From positions 12,180,026-12,244,025 of the forward strand of contig CM068321.1 of assembly GCA_034766995.1 (NCBI GenBank): a stretch of 64,000 bases of DNA, read 5' to 3'. Made by a program: the position numbers and the translations under genes. Source of the stretch: Acanthacorydalis orientalis (taxonomy: Eukaryota; Arthropoda; Insecta; Megaloptera; Corydalidae). Each line of letters opens with the position of its first letter. Position 1 is the first letter of the stretch. This document shows, piece after piece, positions 11,172 through 22,479 of this stretch. A model generated the notes under the pieces. The model saw only the letters and a list, made by a program, of their open reading frames with translations, did not search any database and had not been told where the DNA came from.

Positions 11172-13161
11172 CCCAAAATCTATTAGCCTTCTAAATTATT
11201 ATCCTTTGAGATTAAAATATTTTATGTTTTTAAAAACACTGGCCATGTAAATAATAATGGAGGTTTAGTAAAAGAGTGTGAGTAAACCCCAATGATTTTA
11301 AAATCATTTAATCTATAGTTTAAATAGAATGTGTATGTATATATATATAATGAAATAAGTTTTCTAACAAAAAAAAATTAGTGTGTATTATATTAAAATG
11401 ATAATTAAAAATCAGATTTCTTCACTGTAATTTAATAGGAATAATTTGTGAAATTAAAATATTTTTTTTAATTAAAATTTCAATACTTAACTACTTAGCA
11501 AACAGCATTGAGTTCGAACAAATTTATCGACTATGAAGGAAGTAAGTAAAAGAACTAAATAGATACTCGTATACACACTATTTATCTACTTACTTCATAT
11601 CTCACAAGAACAGTTCGTCTTACAAGCACGATCGTATTAAATATGTCCTCCTATTTCGCTCGAAAAAACTGCGAAAAAAGTCTTCAACTACATTTGACAC
11701 ATTAACCAATAGTTCTTTATATTAGCTTTTACGTTTTTCTGCTTTATCTTCTTTTCTTTTTTTGAATAAAATGAAAATATACATCCATGTAGTACACAAC
11801 ACTAGTTTTCAATTAAGAAAATCTTTTTGTATTTAAACGTTCTAATATTTAATTAATAATTAATTTAATTATTTAATAGATATCTATTTTTTCGGTTTAC
11901 ATGATAAACTAATTATTCAGTAATAAAATTTAAAATTATATACTATAATTCTAGATTATAATTTGTATAGAAATTGAGTACAGCATAGTTCCATAAATAT
12001 TTAATAATATAATATTTATAAGTATACTCAATTATTTTCATTCCTGTTTAATTATTCTTTCAAATAACGAATTAAACTGAAATTGTATAAAATGAAAATT
12101 TACCTCAGTTCTTCGATAGTGATACAGGTTTCTTAAAATTTGATACCTTGTAAATCTAGGATAAAGTGTACTTATTACTTCTTTTTTAACTCTTATAATT
12201 CTTTTTAATTAATCTTTTGTTCAATTAGAGCTTAAAATGTAAATTAATTGCAAAGTTAGGTATTTATTTTTATTATAAATCTTTATTATTTAATAACAAT
12301 TTAATTATAAAACGAATTTTGAATAATTAAATTTAATTTTCTATTTAAGACCTTATTATAAAATTTACTATTTAATTCATTTATTATAAATTTGTTTAAA
12401 TTATTTAATATTTCATCCATTATAAATTTATTATAATTGATGAAATATTAAATAATTATAATTAAAAATACGTTGTATAAAAATATAAAAATATTTTTAA
12501 TGTTTTAAGAGTATTATTTTATTAAAAATCATTAAATAAAAAAACATATGCAAATGGTAATGATAACGTTACTTAATTTATATTAGTTATTTGTTTATTC
12601 TCAACACTAAAATACTTATCTGTATAAAATAAGTTAGCATTTTAAATTTTTACACAAATAAAAATATTTTTTACTTCATACATCTATGTAGAACGTATTA
12701 CAAATAATTAGAAAATAATAGGTATCCCATTTATCAGTAATAGAATTTTATATTCTAAAAGATATTGCCATAAATGTAAAATATCATAAATTATAAAAAT
12801 CTATATTTTTTACATACACAATTCATATTTTTTGAATTGTGGACATGGTATATCTTTAAAAAAAAGTGTAAATTAAATTGTGTCAATATTTATATGACAA
12901 AACCTTTTTAATACTTTTTCTAACTTAATATTTAAAATAATTTCAAAAAATAAATCTAATCGAAAAATGCAATTACTTAGAAACAATTATTTTAATACCA
13001 CACTTAAAAGAAATATAAAAATACAGAGAAAATATTTTGATACATTATCAAATACCAGAAAAATCAGGTATAAACGGCTTGTGATAATTTTTTTCGATAC
13101 CTACAGAGACAAATTTTTTGTTATCATATTTTTATTATATTTACTCGAACGTAAGAGTGGC

Positions 13162-13230
13162 TGCCGCCACAGGTAGAGCTTTATCAAGAATATGGAATTC
13201 ACATTCCTGTGGAAAATCGTTGATGCGGCA
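13162..13230. repeat. GC-rich two-step hairpin
   Basis: TGCCGC pairs with GCGGCA and the adjacent CCACAGG with CCTGTGG, enclosing about 32 bases. GC content stands out sharply. Could be a decayed element end or a structured RNA; no tRNA boxes. Confidence 0.4.
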
Positions 13231-13348
13231 TTTTTAATAAAATTCATTTAATGTATATGAACATTATTGAAAATGAAAACTACGTAATTGCTACATTTTC
13301 AGTTTTATTAGATCGGTTTGATGAAAATGTATATCATTTTTTTAATGA

Positions 13349-13349
<1 letters not shown>

Positions 13350-13414
<65 letters not shown>
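13350..13414. repeat. (TA)n microsatellite
   Basis: One TACATA interruption near 13367. Confidence 0.94.
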
Positions 13415-13419
<5 letters not shown>

Positions 13420-14064
13420 CAAAAAATGTATAATTAAATAAGAATGCATTTTTACATTTATGATTTTTATTTTTATAAATTTATGTATTTATGAAATCGT
13501 TATAATGTATCAACTATATATAAAAATAAAAGGTATATTGCTTTCACAAATAAATCAGTCAATACAAATCACAAAAAAAATTTGTTGTAAATTTGTTCAA
13601 CTATTTTCATTGCTCATTTTGTTTTAGTCTTATTCTACAAAAACGATGCCATCATTTTAAAAGTGGAAAGGTTTAGAATTCTTTTCATTTCATTGACCTT
13701 ATTAAATATATTCATTGTCTCTGTTCTCTAAATATAATAGAACCATCATTGAAATGCACATAATCAAGAACCAAATGAATTATAAATAACATTTGAATTT
13801 GTTGATAAGAAAACATTTAGAGTCTGGGAAGTGATTCGTTCCTAATACTAATATATCAATAATTTTTATATATTGTACATTTTATAACGTTAAGAAAAAT
13901 TAATAATATACAAAAATAAAACTCAAAAATTGAAAACACAAACTTGATCCACATTACACACAGCTATAATGAATTTAGCCACGGTGCTAAAATTACAATT
14001 CTGAATTTATGTATTTGTTAAATAAAATAAAAATATACTTGAGAAAAGAATATATTCATTAATT

Positions 14065-14137
<73 letters not shown>
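14065..14137. repeat. Compound (CA)n(TA)n microsatellite
   Basis: (CA)n with one CAAACA break to 14104, then (TA)n: the clearest CA-to-TA compound array here. Confidence 0.95.
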
Positions 14138-14140
<3 letters not shown>

Positions 14141-14376
14141 TATATATACAAGGGGTTGTATAATTGTATAATCTTTTTTCAGCCTAACACGCACTCAAAA
14201 TAGTACCGAAATTTTCCGATAAAATCTCACACACGTTGCAATAAAATTCCTATAAAAACATTTTAATGATTAAATCTACATGGAGAAACGATACATTACC
14301 GAGCGTGTTTTTATAACATTTTCTTGTTTACTCGAAAACACTGAAATTGATGTACTCGTTTTTTCGTGACTGTATG

Positions 14377-14379
<3 letters not shown>

Positions 14380-14470
<91 letters not shown>
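14380..14470. repeat. (TA)n microsatellite
   Basis: About 90 bases with one G near the end; among the longest nearly pure TA arrays in the window. Confidence 0.95.
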
Positions 14471-15784
14471 CACTGTGCTCACAAAAAATATCTAAATTCA
14501 ATGCTAATGTCGTAGTTAAAGTGGTTATTGTATATTTTGCACAAAAAAGTCTAAAATGAAAACTGCGGTGTTAAAGAAAAAAAAGTTAATAGTTTTGGAA
14601 ACAGAAAAGTTTAAATAATGTAAAAAATTATATGTTTTTAAATAATATGTCATTATCGAATAAATTTTCATGATAATATCGAAAGAAATAATTCATATTT
14701 TTTGTTCGATTTTTTTCAAATAAACTTTCATTCAATGAATAATAATGCTATTACACGTGATAAAGAACTTATTAAATTGTACATATATATATATACATAT
14801 ATATGCGCTATTAGTCTTATTAAACCTAGATTTCAAAATTATTTTGGAAATTTCACCTTTCCTTTTAGTGTTTTTTTATTAATCACTATCCGTTGTTTTA
14901 AATATGAAATACAGAGAATATAATAAAGGACTATTTAATTAAAATATAAAAAAAATATGATATTTATATAAATAAATGCTTTTTTAGTTATTTTTTCCAT
15001 TTTATCATCTTTTCTACCGTATAATTTTTGACACTGACTGAATTTGTTTTAATCCATTTCAAAATGATTTTTATTCATCACAAAGACACAGTAGACATTT
15101 TAAACGTTCAGTCGATTAATGATCATTTTTGATCTAATCAATTTAATATCAATGGCATCATTCTAAGATCACAAAGATAAAGAAAAATCTATGGCCTGTG
15201 AAAAAATGAAAAGATCATTTTTCAAAATATTTTTTTTTGACAAAACTGTATAGTAATAATCATACAAACACTAATTTCCATTACATAATTTGACATATTA
15301 TCATTTTTTCAGTTTTAGAAACCAAATTTAGTTATTTTCAGTTTTCTATCAAATTATAAGAAACTTATTTAGTTTTACATAAAAATTTAATATATTTATT
15401 AACTTTTATACGAAAAATATTACTTTTTAATTATTCAATTTTTTAAATTATGTATTAAAAAATGTTTCTATTGGTTCAATGAAGAAACGTTTCGTTTTAA
15501 AACAAAATTTATCTTAAAGTGTATTCAACGTTTTAGATGAAAACTAAAAAAGACTATAAATATTAGAGAAGACTCTAATAGACTATTTAGAGAAAACATT
15601 AAACATTAAATTTGACTTGAAATAAACTAAAAAAATAATCCCCATTAAATATATGAATTTAAAAAAAATCTTTCAATCAAAACTAAATTTGCATGAATGC
15701 TTTTCAAATACAAAAACGTTTCTACTATTCATGTTTAAGCAATTAATTTTTATGAAAATTGACAGAATATTAATGTTTTTATAG

Positions 15785-15842
15785 TTATATATGTATATAT
15801 ATATATTTATACATATATATATATATACATATATATATATAT
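15785..15842. repeat. Imperfect (TA)n
   Basis: TATGTATA, TTTATACATA and TACATATA variants; abuts the H1 copy at 15888. Confidence 0.9.
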
Positions 15843-15887
15843 TAATTATAAAGATATATCCATGCCTTCAAATTAATTATATTAATC

Positions 15888-16292
15888 TATACAAAACAGT
15901 TTTGGCACTATGGATAAATTCATTTTCACAAATGAACTCTTCACACACCTATAAGTACAAAAAAATCCATCATAAATATTCAATAATTAATATTTATTAT
16001 CGATTATTAATATTTTTTTATTGTTACACATACGAATTACGATAATGATATAGATCTTCTGAGCTATTAAGCTATTATAAGTTATTATAAGTTACATAAA
16101 AATCTGCACTTCACCTTAGCTCTAAGGATGAGGCATCGCCATAAAAATCCGTATGAGTTTCAGTAAAAATAATTAACAATTAAACATTTTTAATCAGAAA
16201 AATTTTATTAATTCTAAAGCGAGTGAAAAATTAGTAAAAAAAAATAATATTCATTATTTGACCCAATTTTGTACAAATAACTAATATTCAAT
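15888..16292 (+). repeat. H1 repeat (about 400 bp, diverged)
   Basis: Left end AAACAGTTTTGGCACTATGG then ATAAATTCATTTTCA. The middle has a CTAAGGATGAGGCATCGCCA block also seen (as CTCTAAGGATGATGG) at 35010. The right side has CATTTTTAATCAGAAAAATT and TTTGACCCAATTTTGTAC. Ends are eroded. Confidence 0.55.
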
Positions 16293-16736
16293 AAATAAGA
16301 TATTACAGACTAATAAATAATTTGTATTACTGAATTACTTACAAATAAATTAATTAATTTAAAAATAAAAGTAATCTAATTATAATAGCTATTATTTATA
16401 TGAAAGTATAATTATGTTGTAAAAAAAGTTAAATTGAAAGAACCTAAAAATTGGAAGAAAATATGATTTTTTTATTCATTTCTGATCACTTAATATTAAA
16501 TATATATTACAACATCCATTAGTTTTTCATAAACAAAATAATAAATAATTAAATGTTTATATAGAGATTGCTACTTCAATTTACTATATAAAAACTTTTT
16601 TAATTCTATCCAGAATTTAATCAAGATACTAAATATAAATCTTATTGATTAAGGTTATAAATTTTATAACTTGTATTACTTATATAAAACCGAATACTAT
16701 AAACTTGCTACAACGTGAAATAACTATAAATGTCGT

Positions 16737-16770
16737 GTATGTGTGTGTGTGTCTGTGTATATATATATAT
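16737..16770. repeat. Compound (TG)n(TA)n microsatellite
   Basis: GTATGTGTGTGTGTGTCTGT followed by a short TA run. Confidence 0.9.
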
Positions 16771-17289
16771 CCATGCCGTTTACATTTGTTTCTTGTTATA
16801 TAAAAACAAAAATCTTTTTCATTTACTTCTTGGTATTTAAAATACGAATACTGCATAAACTATTCAGTCACTGTTACATAAATTCTAATAATATACAACT
16901 TCATAATAATACATATTTGAGTTCTGGTCAGATAGCAGTTACAATAAAATTACTGATGAATGTGTATCGTTAGACGTTAAAATTAATATTTGAATTGTTT
17001 TGTAAGCCGAAATGTACGGCCAATGTAGTGAATTTTGAAACAAATATTTATACATAAATTACTTATATGCCTTTTTACACCTGATGTAGCGGATTGTTTT
17101 TTAATCGTGTGAAATTTTTTTTGTGTTGTGTGGACTAGAAGAATACTTGTTTAATAAACATTCTCAATAGATGATTAAGTCAAATGTAATCAGATAAAGG
17201 TACGTCTTTATAATAACAATAATATTAATATTATTATATTTATCATATTTGGAATATATATTTGAATTTTATGTATAACATGCATTGAC

Positions 17290-17341
17290 ATATATATATA
17301 TATATATGTACATATACATATAAAAAAATATGTATATATAC

Positions 17342-17388
<47 letters not shown>
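17290..17388. repeat. Imperfect (TA)n with TACA/TGTA units
   Basis: Several short TA runs separated by GTACATATACATA and an A-run, then a purer 38-base block. Confidence 0.92.
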
Positions 17389-17390
<2 letters not shown>

Positions 17391-17954
17391 AAAATGTACT
17401 TATAAATGAAAATGTTAACAAGAATCGTTAAAATCTCTTCTAAATTAATATATTAATATGTATAAAAGAATTATGAACAGAAGAATGTCTATTAAAATTT
17501 TTTCTGTTATCTTTTATGTTTCATGTCTATTTATTTTTTAATTTTATTTATACATATTTCTATGGTTTTAAATAGAAATTTTCAAATGTAAGAAAAACGT
17601 AATTATTATATTGACACTATTAATATACTATCACAAATATGTCAATACTCGAAATACTTTTGTATCAATAACTTTTACATCAACTTATTTCCTTATCTAT
17701 ATTTTAATTGTTTATTTATTTTATCGGGAATAGCATTATATACATAACGCAGGACAGAAATATAATTTTTTCTAACCTCACTCTGAAGATAATTGTATTT
17801 CTATCAAATTTACGCAACAATCAAAATTGATAAGCAATTATTTAAAATTATGAAAAAGAAAATTTATTAATTATTAGAACATTAATTAACTTAAAAAAGA
17901 GTAAAAATATCCAATATTTGTTTGAGAATATTATACTCTGATCATTAAAAGAAA

Positions 17955-17984
17955 TCTCTCTCTCTATCTCTCTCTCTCTCTCTT

Positions 17985-18031
<47 letters not shown>

Positions 18032-18126
18032 TATATATATATATATATGAGATATATATATATATATATATAATATATATATATATAATATATATATATA
18101 TGAGATATATATATATATATATATAT
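17955..18126. repeat. Compound (CT)n(TA)n with GAGATA spacers
   Basis: (CT)n from 17955, then TA blocks punctuated three times by GAGATATAT and twice by TAATATAT: a higher-order repeat of roughly 20-30 bases over 170 bases. Confidence 0.93.
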
Positions 18127-18347
18127 GAACATTGTTTTAGTTTTCTTTAATTTGGTGGCTTACACTCCTTACCGAGTTAGCTTTTATAATTTTGCATGCC
18201 TTCTTTGCTATAATTATCTCTTAATATTTCTAAATATTAATATTTCAAACCAGCAGTTTTGGCAGTCGAGAAATATTAATATAATTTTGAAGTTTATATA
18301 ATATTTTTACATTTTTAAAATAACATTTGGTAATCCTAGTGCTGTAC

Positions 18348-18348
<1 letters not shown>

Positions 18349-18405
<57 letters not shown>
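18349..18405. repeat. (TA)n microsatellite
   Basis: Follows GTACGTA; 56 bases. Confidence 0.94.
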
Positions 18406-18408
<3 letters not shown>

Positions 18409-18888
18409 ATATACACCGTGAAAATCAAATCTACTAATTGATTTTTAAAAATTCTTTTTTTTGCAATTAACTTCAATCTATTTCTACAAAATTTCAAAGA
18501 AAATGACCAAAACAAGTTTACACAAGAAATTCTGCATTCTACCATTGATTGCTTATATTAAAAAGTCATTATTTACTTATTAAGTCTATTATTTTTTTTA
18601 ATTTTGAAGAGATTTTATTTTTTCTCGATGAATTAAGTTTAATTTCTCCACAACATGAATAGTTCAAATTTATCTAACCTAATAGTATTGTTTTATTATC
18701 ATCCATAACTTATAAAAATAAAATATGACATCATTTTAGACAACATCGATACGTAATAGAAATAATCCGTTAAAAATTTAGACAAACAGTTTCCTTTCGT
18801 TTTAAACATCGATCTACTGTCATCTTAAAATATATATATCTCTATTCTTTAAAATGTTTTATAAAGATTGAACATTCTGATATACACC

Positions 18889-18892
<4 letters not shown>

Positions 18893-18945
<53 letters not shown>

Positions 18946-18986
18946 GTATATATGTATGTATGTATATATATATATATATATACACA
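18893..18986. repeat. (AT)n with ATGT units
   Basis: AT block, then TATGTATATATGTATGTATG, then TA and a short ACACAC. Confidence 0.92.
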
Positions 18987-19430
18987 CTAGTAACAATATT
19001 TCTAATATATTCTTGAATGATATTCTTCTGGATTTCTTTCCAAATACAAATACCGTTGTATAGTGTAAAGAATTTGTTTACTCCATGAGTGCACTGAATT
19101 TTTCTTTTTACAGTTCATCTCACTTCAGTGGAATAACCAAAAATAGTATAATAAATTCAGTGAATACTAAAGTTGTGGTGCTAGAGATAGTTTTATATTA
19201 AAAAAAGTTGACAAGTTTGATACTTAACCTGTCAATCAAAATAAACTTTCTGAGTTAGAAGAAATAACATTTTTCAGTTAGATCAAGGTTTCAATGAATT
19301 AAATGAAATTTTAATCATTAGTAATACTGAAAATTGATTTATTTTTCGATTTTCATTTTTTTAACAACTTTATTTTTATTATTAAGTTTCTTAATAAATC
19401 TTCACAATATTGGAATATTGTTAACACTAC

Positions 19431-19432
<2 letters not shown>

Positions 19433-19478
<46 letters not shown>
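19433..19478. repeat. (TA)n microsatellite
   Basis: Ends in CTGTGTGCGTGT, a GT-rich edge. Confidence 0.93.
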
Positions 19479-19479
<1 letters not shown>

Positions 19480-20932
19480 GTGTGCGTGTATCTTTCATTA
19501 AAAATAGAATATGTGTAAAAATTAATCAGTTTGTGCGAAATTTAAAAATCTCAAACATTTTTTTTTATTTTACAATGTCCACCCTTTTTAAACTATTAAA
19601 TAGTACTTAACAAAATATAAAATTAATTATAAATAATTAATATATTTTATGTTAAGAAACATTAAGATTATCTATCTTTAAAACTGCGAGACAAAGAATA
19701 GAGTAGCATATTATAAAATAACAAGATTCTATAATAATTCGTAAAATATTGTTTTCAGCACAAAATTCACTTTAATAAATTATTTTTTATACCTCTATAG
19801 ACAACAAAGTATTTAACTTTTTCTTTTAATATAAAGTTGATAAGTAATTGAGTCGACTTTTGAAGTCTACAAATGTGATAAAAAAACAATATTTATATAT
19901 AACGTGAAGAAAATGTAACTCAAAATTATTATTTTTTAATCTTGTTATTGTTTTGATATATTATTATTATTTTCCCAAGCTAAATTATTTTTAAAAGAAG
20001 AATAGTTATTTCTTATGGCAACTATGAATATTTTATCCAGTACAATGCTTTCTGATAAAGTATAACAAAATAAAAAAATATTTGCAACGAATAAGATAAA
20101 ATAGTTCTTCTAAAAGTATTTCTAAATACTGAAGATTGTATTTTTTAATGTGTATTACTTTTTTATATTAAAAAATATTGAAGTAATATTTTTGAAATAA
20201 AAAGATTTATTCGTCTCTATATAAATATGGGTAAAATCCCTTTCATGAATTTTTCACAATTAATTTGTGACTGTTTTATACATTTCTTTGTTGTAAAAAA
20301 ATAGTAAAATATAAAGAACATTTTTTTAAATAATATTTAATTTAAAAAAATTCAAACTCGTAGTTTAATTTACACTTAATGGGTATTTTTAATAATTATC
20401 TCTATTTAATTTAGATTATTTTAAGTATAATTATTGTCTAAGTGTATAATTTTTTTTGTTTATTATTTTTCTTAAAATTTCCATTTCCATTTAAATTCTC
20501 ATTATGTAAATAAACATACTTTTTGTATAAATATAATTCGTAAAACCTTCAAAATGCTATCTCTTTATATCGTTTGTTCCATAAATTCACAGAAATTGGA
20601 AAAAATATAAGCAGCTTCATAAACAACTAGTGATTAACGTGTCAATAATTTTTCTTGTTCATTATAAAAACCATAACGTTGATTATAACACTTGTTTATT
20701 ATAAACACTTCATTGTTTTTTTCAATTAATTATAGGAACATAACAGAAGCACTTCTACAGTATTTTATTTATTAAATAAATTTTCTATCATTACGATTTG
20801 ATTTTCGGAGGAATAAACATAAATACTTTCAATCAAGTAATTTCGTATTCACATAAAATGACATTGATTCATTAAAAAAATCATATAATATTGGACAAAC
20901 ATACACATACAAATAAATTCATAAAAAATATC

Positions 20933-20936
<4 letters not shown>

Positions 20937-20987
<51 letters not shown>
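20937..20987. repeat. (AT)n microsatellite close to exon B
   Basis: Lies about 100 bases downstream (in transcript sense) of the exon B donor. Confidence 0.95.
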
Positions 20988-20988
<1 letters not shown>

Positions 20989-21084
20989 TACAGTTAGAAA
21001 CTATTGTTCTAGCCGTCTAGCAAGATGTCTATAACTCTTAAATGCACTACGTGTATCAAGATACAAATGACGAAAATGACTAAC

Positions 21085-21252
21085 CTTTCTTTGTAGCACG
21101 TTGATCTTCCTATCCTTAATGTCCATATGATCTTTGAGCTCTGTCAATTCGTTATTGATACGGTTTCTTTCTTGTGTCGCCTGCATGGCCACTTGCGTCT
21201 TCTTCTCGATCATACGATTCTTTTCTTCTAGACGCTGACGCAATTCTTCAAC
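21085..21252 (-). CDS. brp: Bruchpilot/ELKS-CAST exon B
   Basis: 168 nt, 56 codons, phase 0 at both ends, joining LQAD of exon A to VEELRQRLEEKNRMIEKK. It continues through ERNRINNELTELKDHMDIKD and ends RKINVLQRK. This is the conserved middle of the ELKS core; vertebrate ERC proteins have a recognisably similar stretch. Minus-strand signals are taacag|GTTGAA (acceptor) and AGAAAG|gttagt (donor). The open frame runs about 80 bases past the donor, but the extra residues (VSHFRHLYLDTR...) are not family-like and the donor is good. Again the exon is exactly eight heptads, so skipping it would keep both reading frame and coiled-coil register. A 16.7 kb intron precedes it and a 12.7 kb intron follows. 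Confidence 0.94.
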
Positions 21253-21599
21253 CTGTTAAAGAATGATCTGTTGTTGTTTACTTTCGATTGATCCGCAGTC
21301 GAAAGAAAACTATCTCATTTTGATTAGTAAGATTTATATTTTATTAATAGTTAATCATTTAATAATTGTTTACCATTTGTACACCACATGTTCATAATTG
21401 TTCAGTATTGAACGAGCTGCGAATATCAATCACGGTACACAGATTTATCAAATATGTGTAAATAAATAAATGAAGAAGAATAATTACAGATCAGTTATGA
21501 TTTAAGCGTGCTTGTTTTCAATGGAAACATATATACAAATTGAAGGATAGATTTCTGATAATTAATTAACCCGTTCAGTGAATATCTCTAATAAAATGT

Positions 21600-21740
21600 T
21601 CATTGTTTGGCATTGTGGCCGCGCGTTTTGAAGATAGCAGGTTTGATTTTTAATCGAGAAGTGTTTAGTATTTTTTTGTATTCGTGTAGTTTTGTTTTTA
21701 TGTAATGGCGCTAATGACTCTAACCGCGTTCTCAGTTTAG
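21600..21740 (+). repeat. Possible tRNA-derived SINE fragment
   Basis: TTGGCATTGTGG (21607-21618) resembles a pol III A box and GGTTTGATTTTTA (21640-21652) a degraded B box, at about tRNA spacing, in a locally GC-richer patch (GGCCGCGCG). No intact tRNA can be folded by eye. Weak. Confidence 0.25.
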
Positions 21741-22394
21741 TATTTTATAAAAATCACCTTTAAAAAATTCCATAGATTTATATATATATATATACATACA
21801 CATGGTATTAATTATTTTTTTCCCTCTTAAAATTAACACGCCTGTCATATCAATGTTTCACTTTTTCAGCAAAATAGTATTAAATATTTCTTAACATTTC
21901 TGTTAATCAAATACGATTTTAAATTAATATAACAAAATATTTATAAAAAAAAACTTGAATACAAATTAGATTTTTCCAAGAGATGATTCATTAATTATTA
22001 TTTTTAAAATTATTATACATCAAGGACTGTTTTTTTAAACAATCGATTATTAGATTGCAGATTATTAATTTCAATTATAGTTCATGAACTGTCATCTTCT
22101 ATTAACAAAATAACTATTTTGAATATATAACCAATTTGAATGCCAATATACTCTACAGTAAATTACTGAAACTGTTATCAGTTATTAGAAATTAATAATT
22201 ACCATTTTTTTTTTTTAAAAAAAATACAGAATTTTATATCAATATTTTAATGTTAGTCAAAATTAATTTTAGGAATATTATATTTCAAAACAGCATTAGT
22301 CAATTAAAAAAATATTTTTTTAAAAATATAGAATACATAAATTGCCCTGATGACTTTCATTCTTTTATATCACCCGAGTTCTGTTTTCCATTAC

Positions 22395-22479
22395 TAATTT
22401 CGGTTTCTATGCTAATTTCAAGCAGAATTTAGAAACTGTGTCTAAACTCTGCCTGAAGATGATATACGTAGCGAAATTA
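22395..22479. repeat. Foldback repeat
   Basis: Left arm TAATTTCG...TTCAAGCAGAATTT; right arm AACTCTGCCTGAAGATGATA then TACGTAGCGAAATTA, its imperfect reverse complement. It is followed by AGGTAATCCAAAAGGACGAA (22500-22518), which recurs after the foldback near 59030 as AGGTAATCAAAAAGGAAGAT. Confidence 0.6.

Larger units (their letters stand above)
8343..21084 (-). other. brp intron B-C (12,742 bp)
   Basis: Donor gttagt at 21084, acceptor ttcacag at 8343. It contains about 13 microsatellites (10348-20987), H1 copies near 9590 and 15888, a run of CTTACC-like motifs at 11136-11171 and a hairpin at 13162-13230. Nothing else reads as a gene. Confidence 0.88.

Noticed and set aside
14347..14559. 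YIYIYI-type frames here and at 1389, 1868, 10677, 17848, 18336, 37992 and 58144
   Set aside because: Translations of (AT)n arrays.
21001..21084. Extension of exon B past its donor (VSHFRHLYLDTRSAFKSYRH...)
   Set aside because: A good gttagt donor stops the exon at LQRK, and exon C begins IENLEDLL exactly as in the family; the extension is intron.
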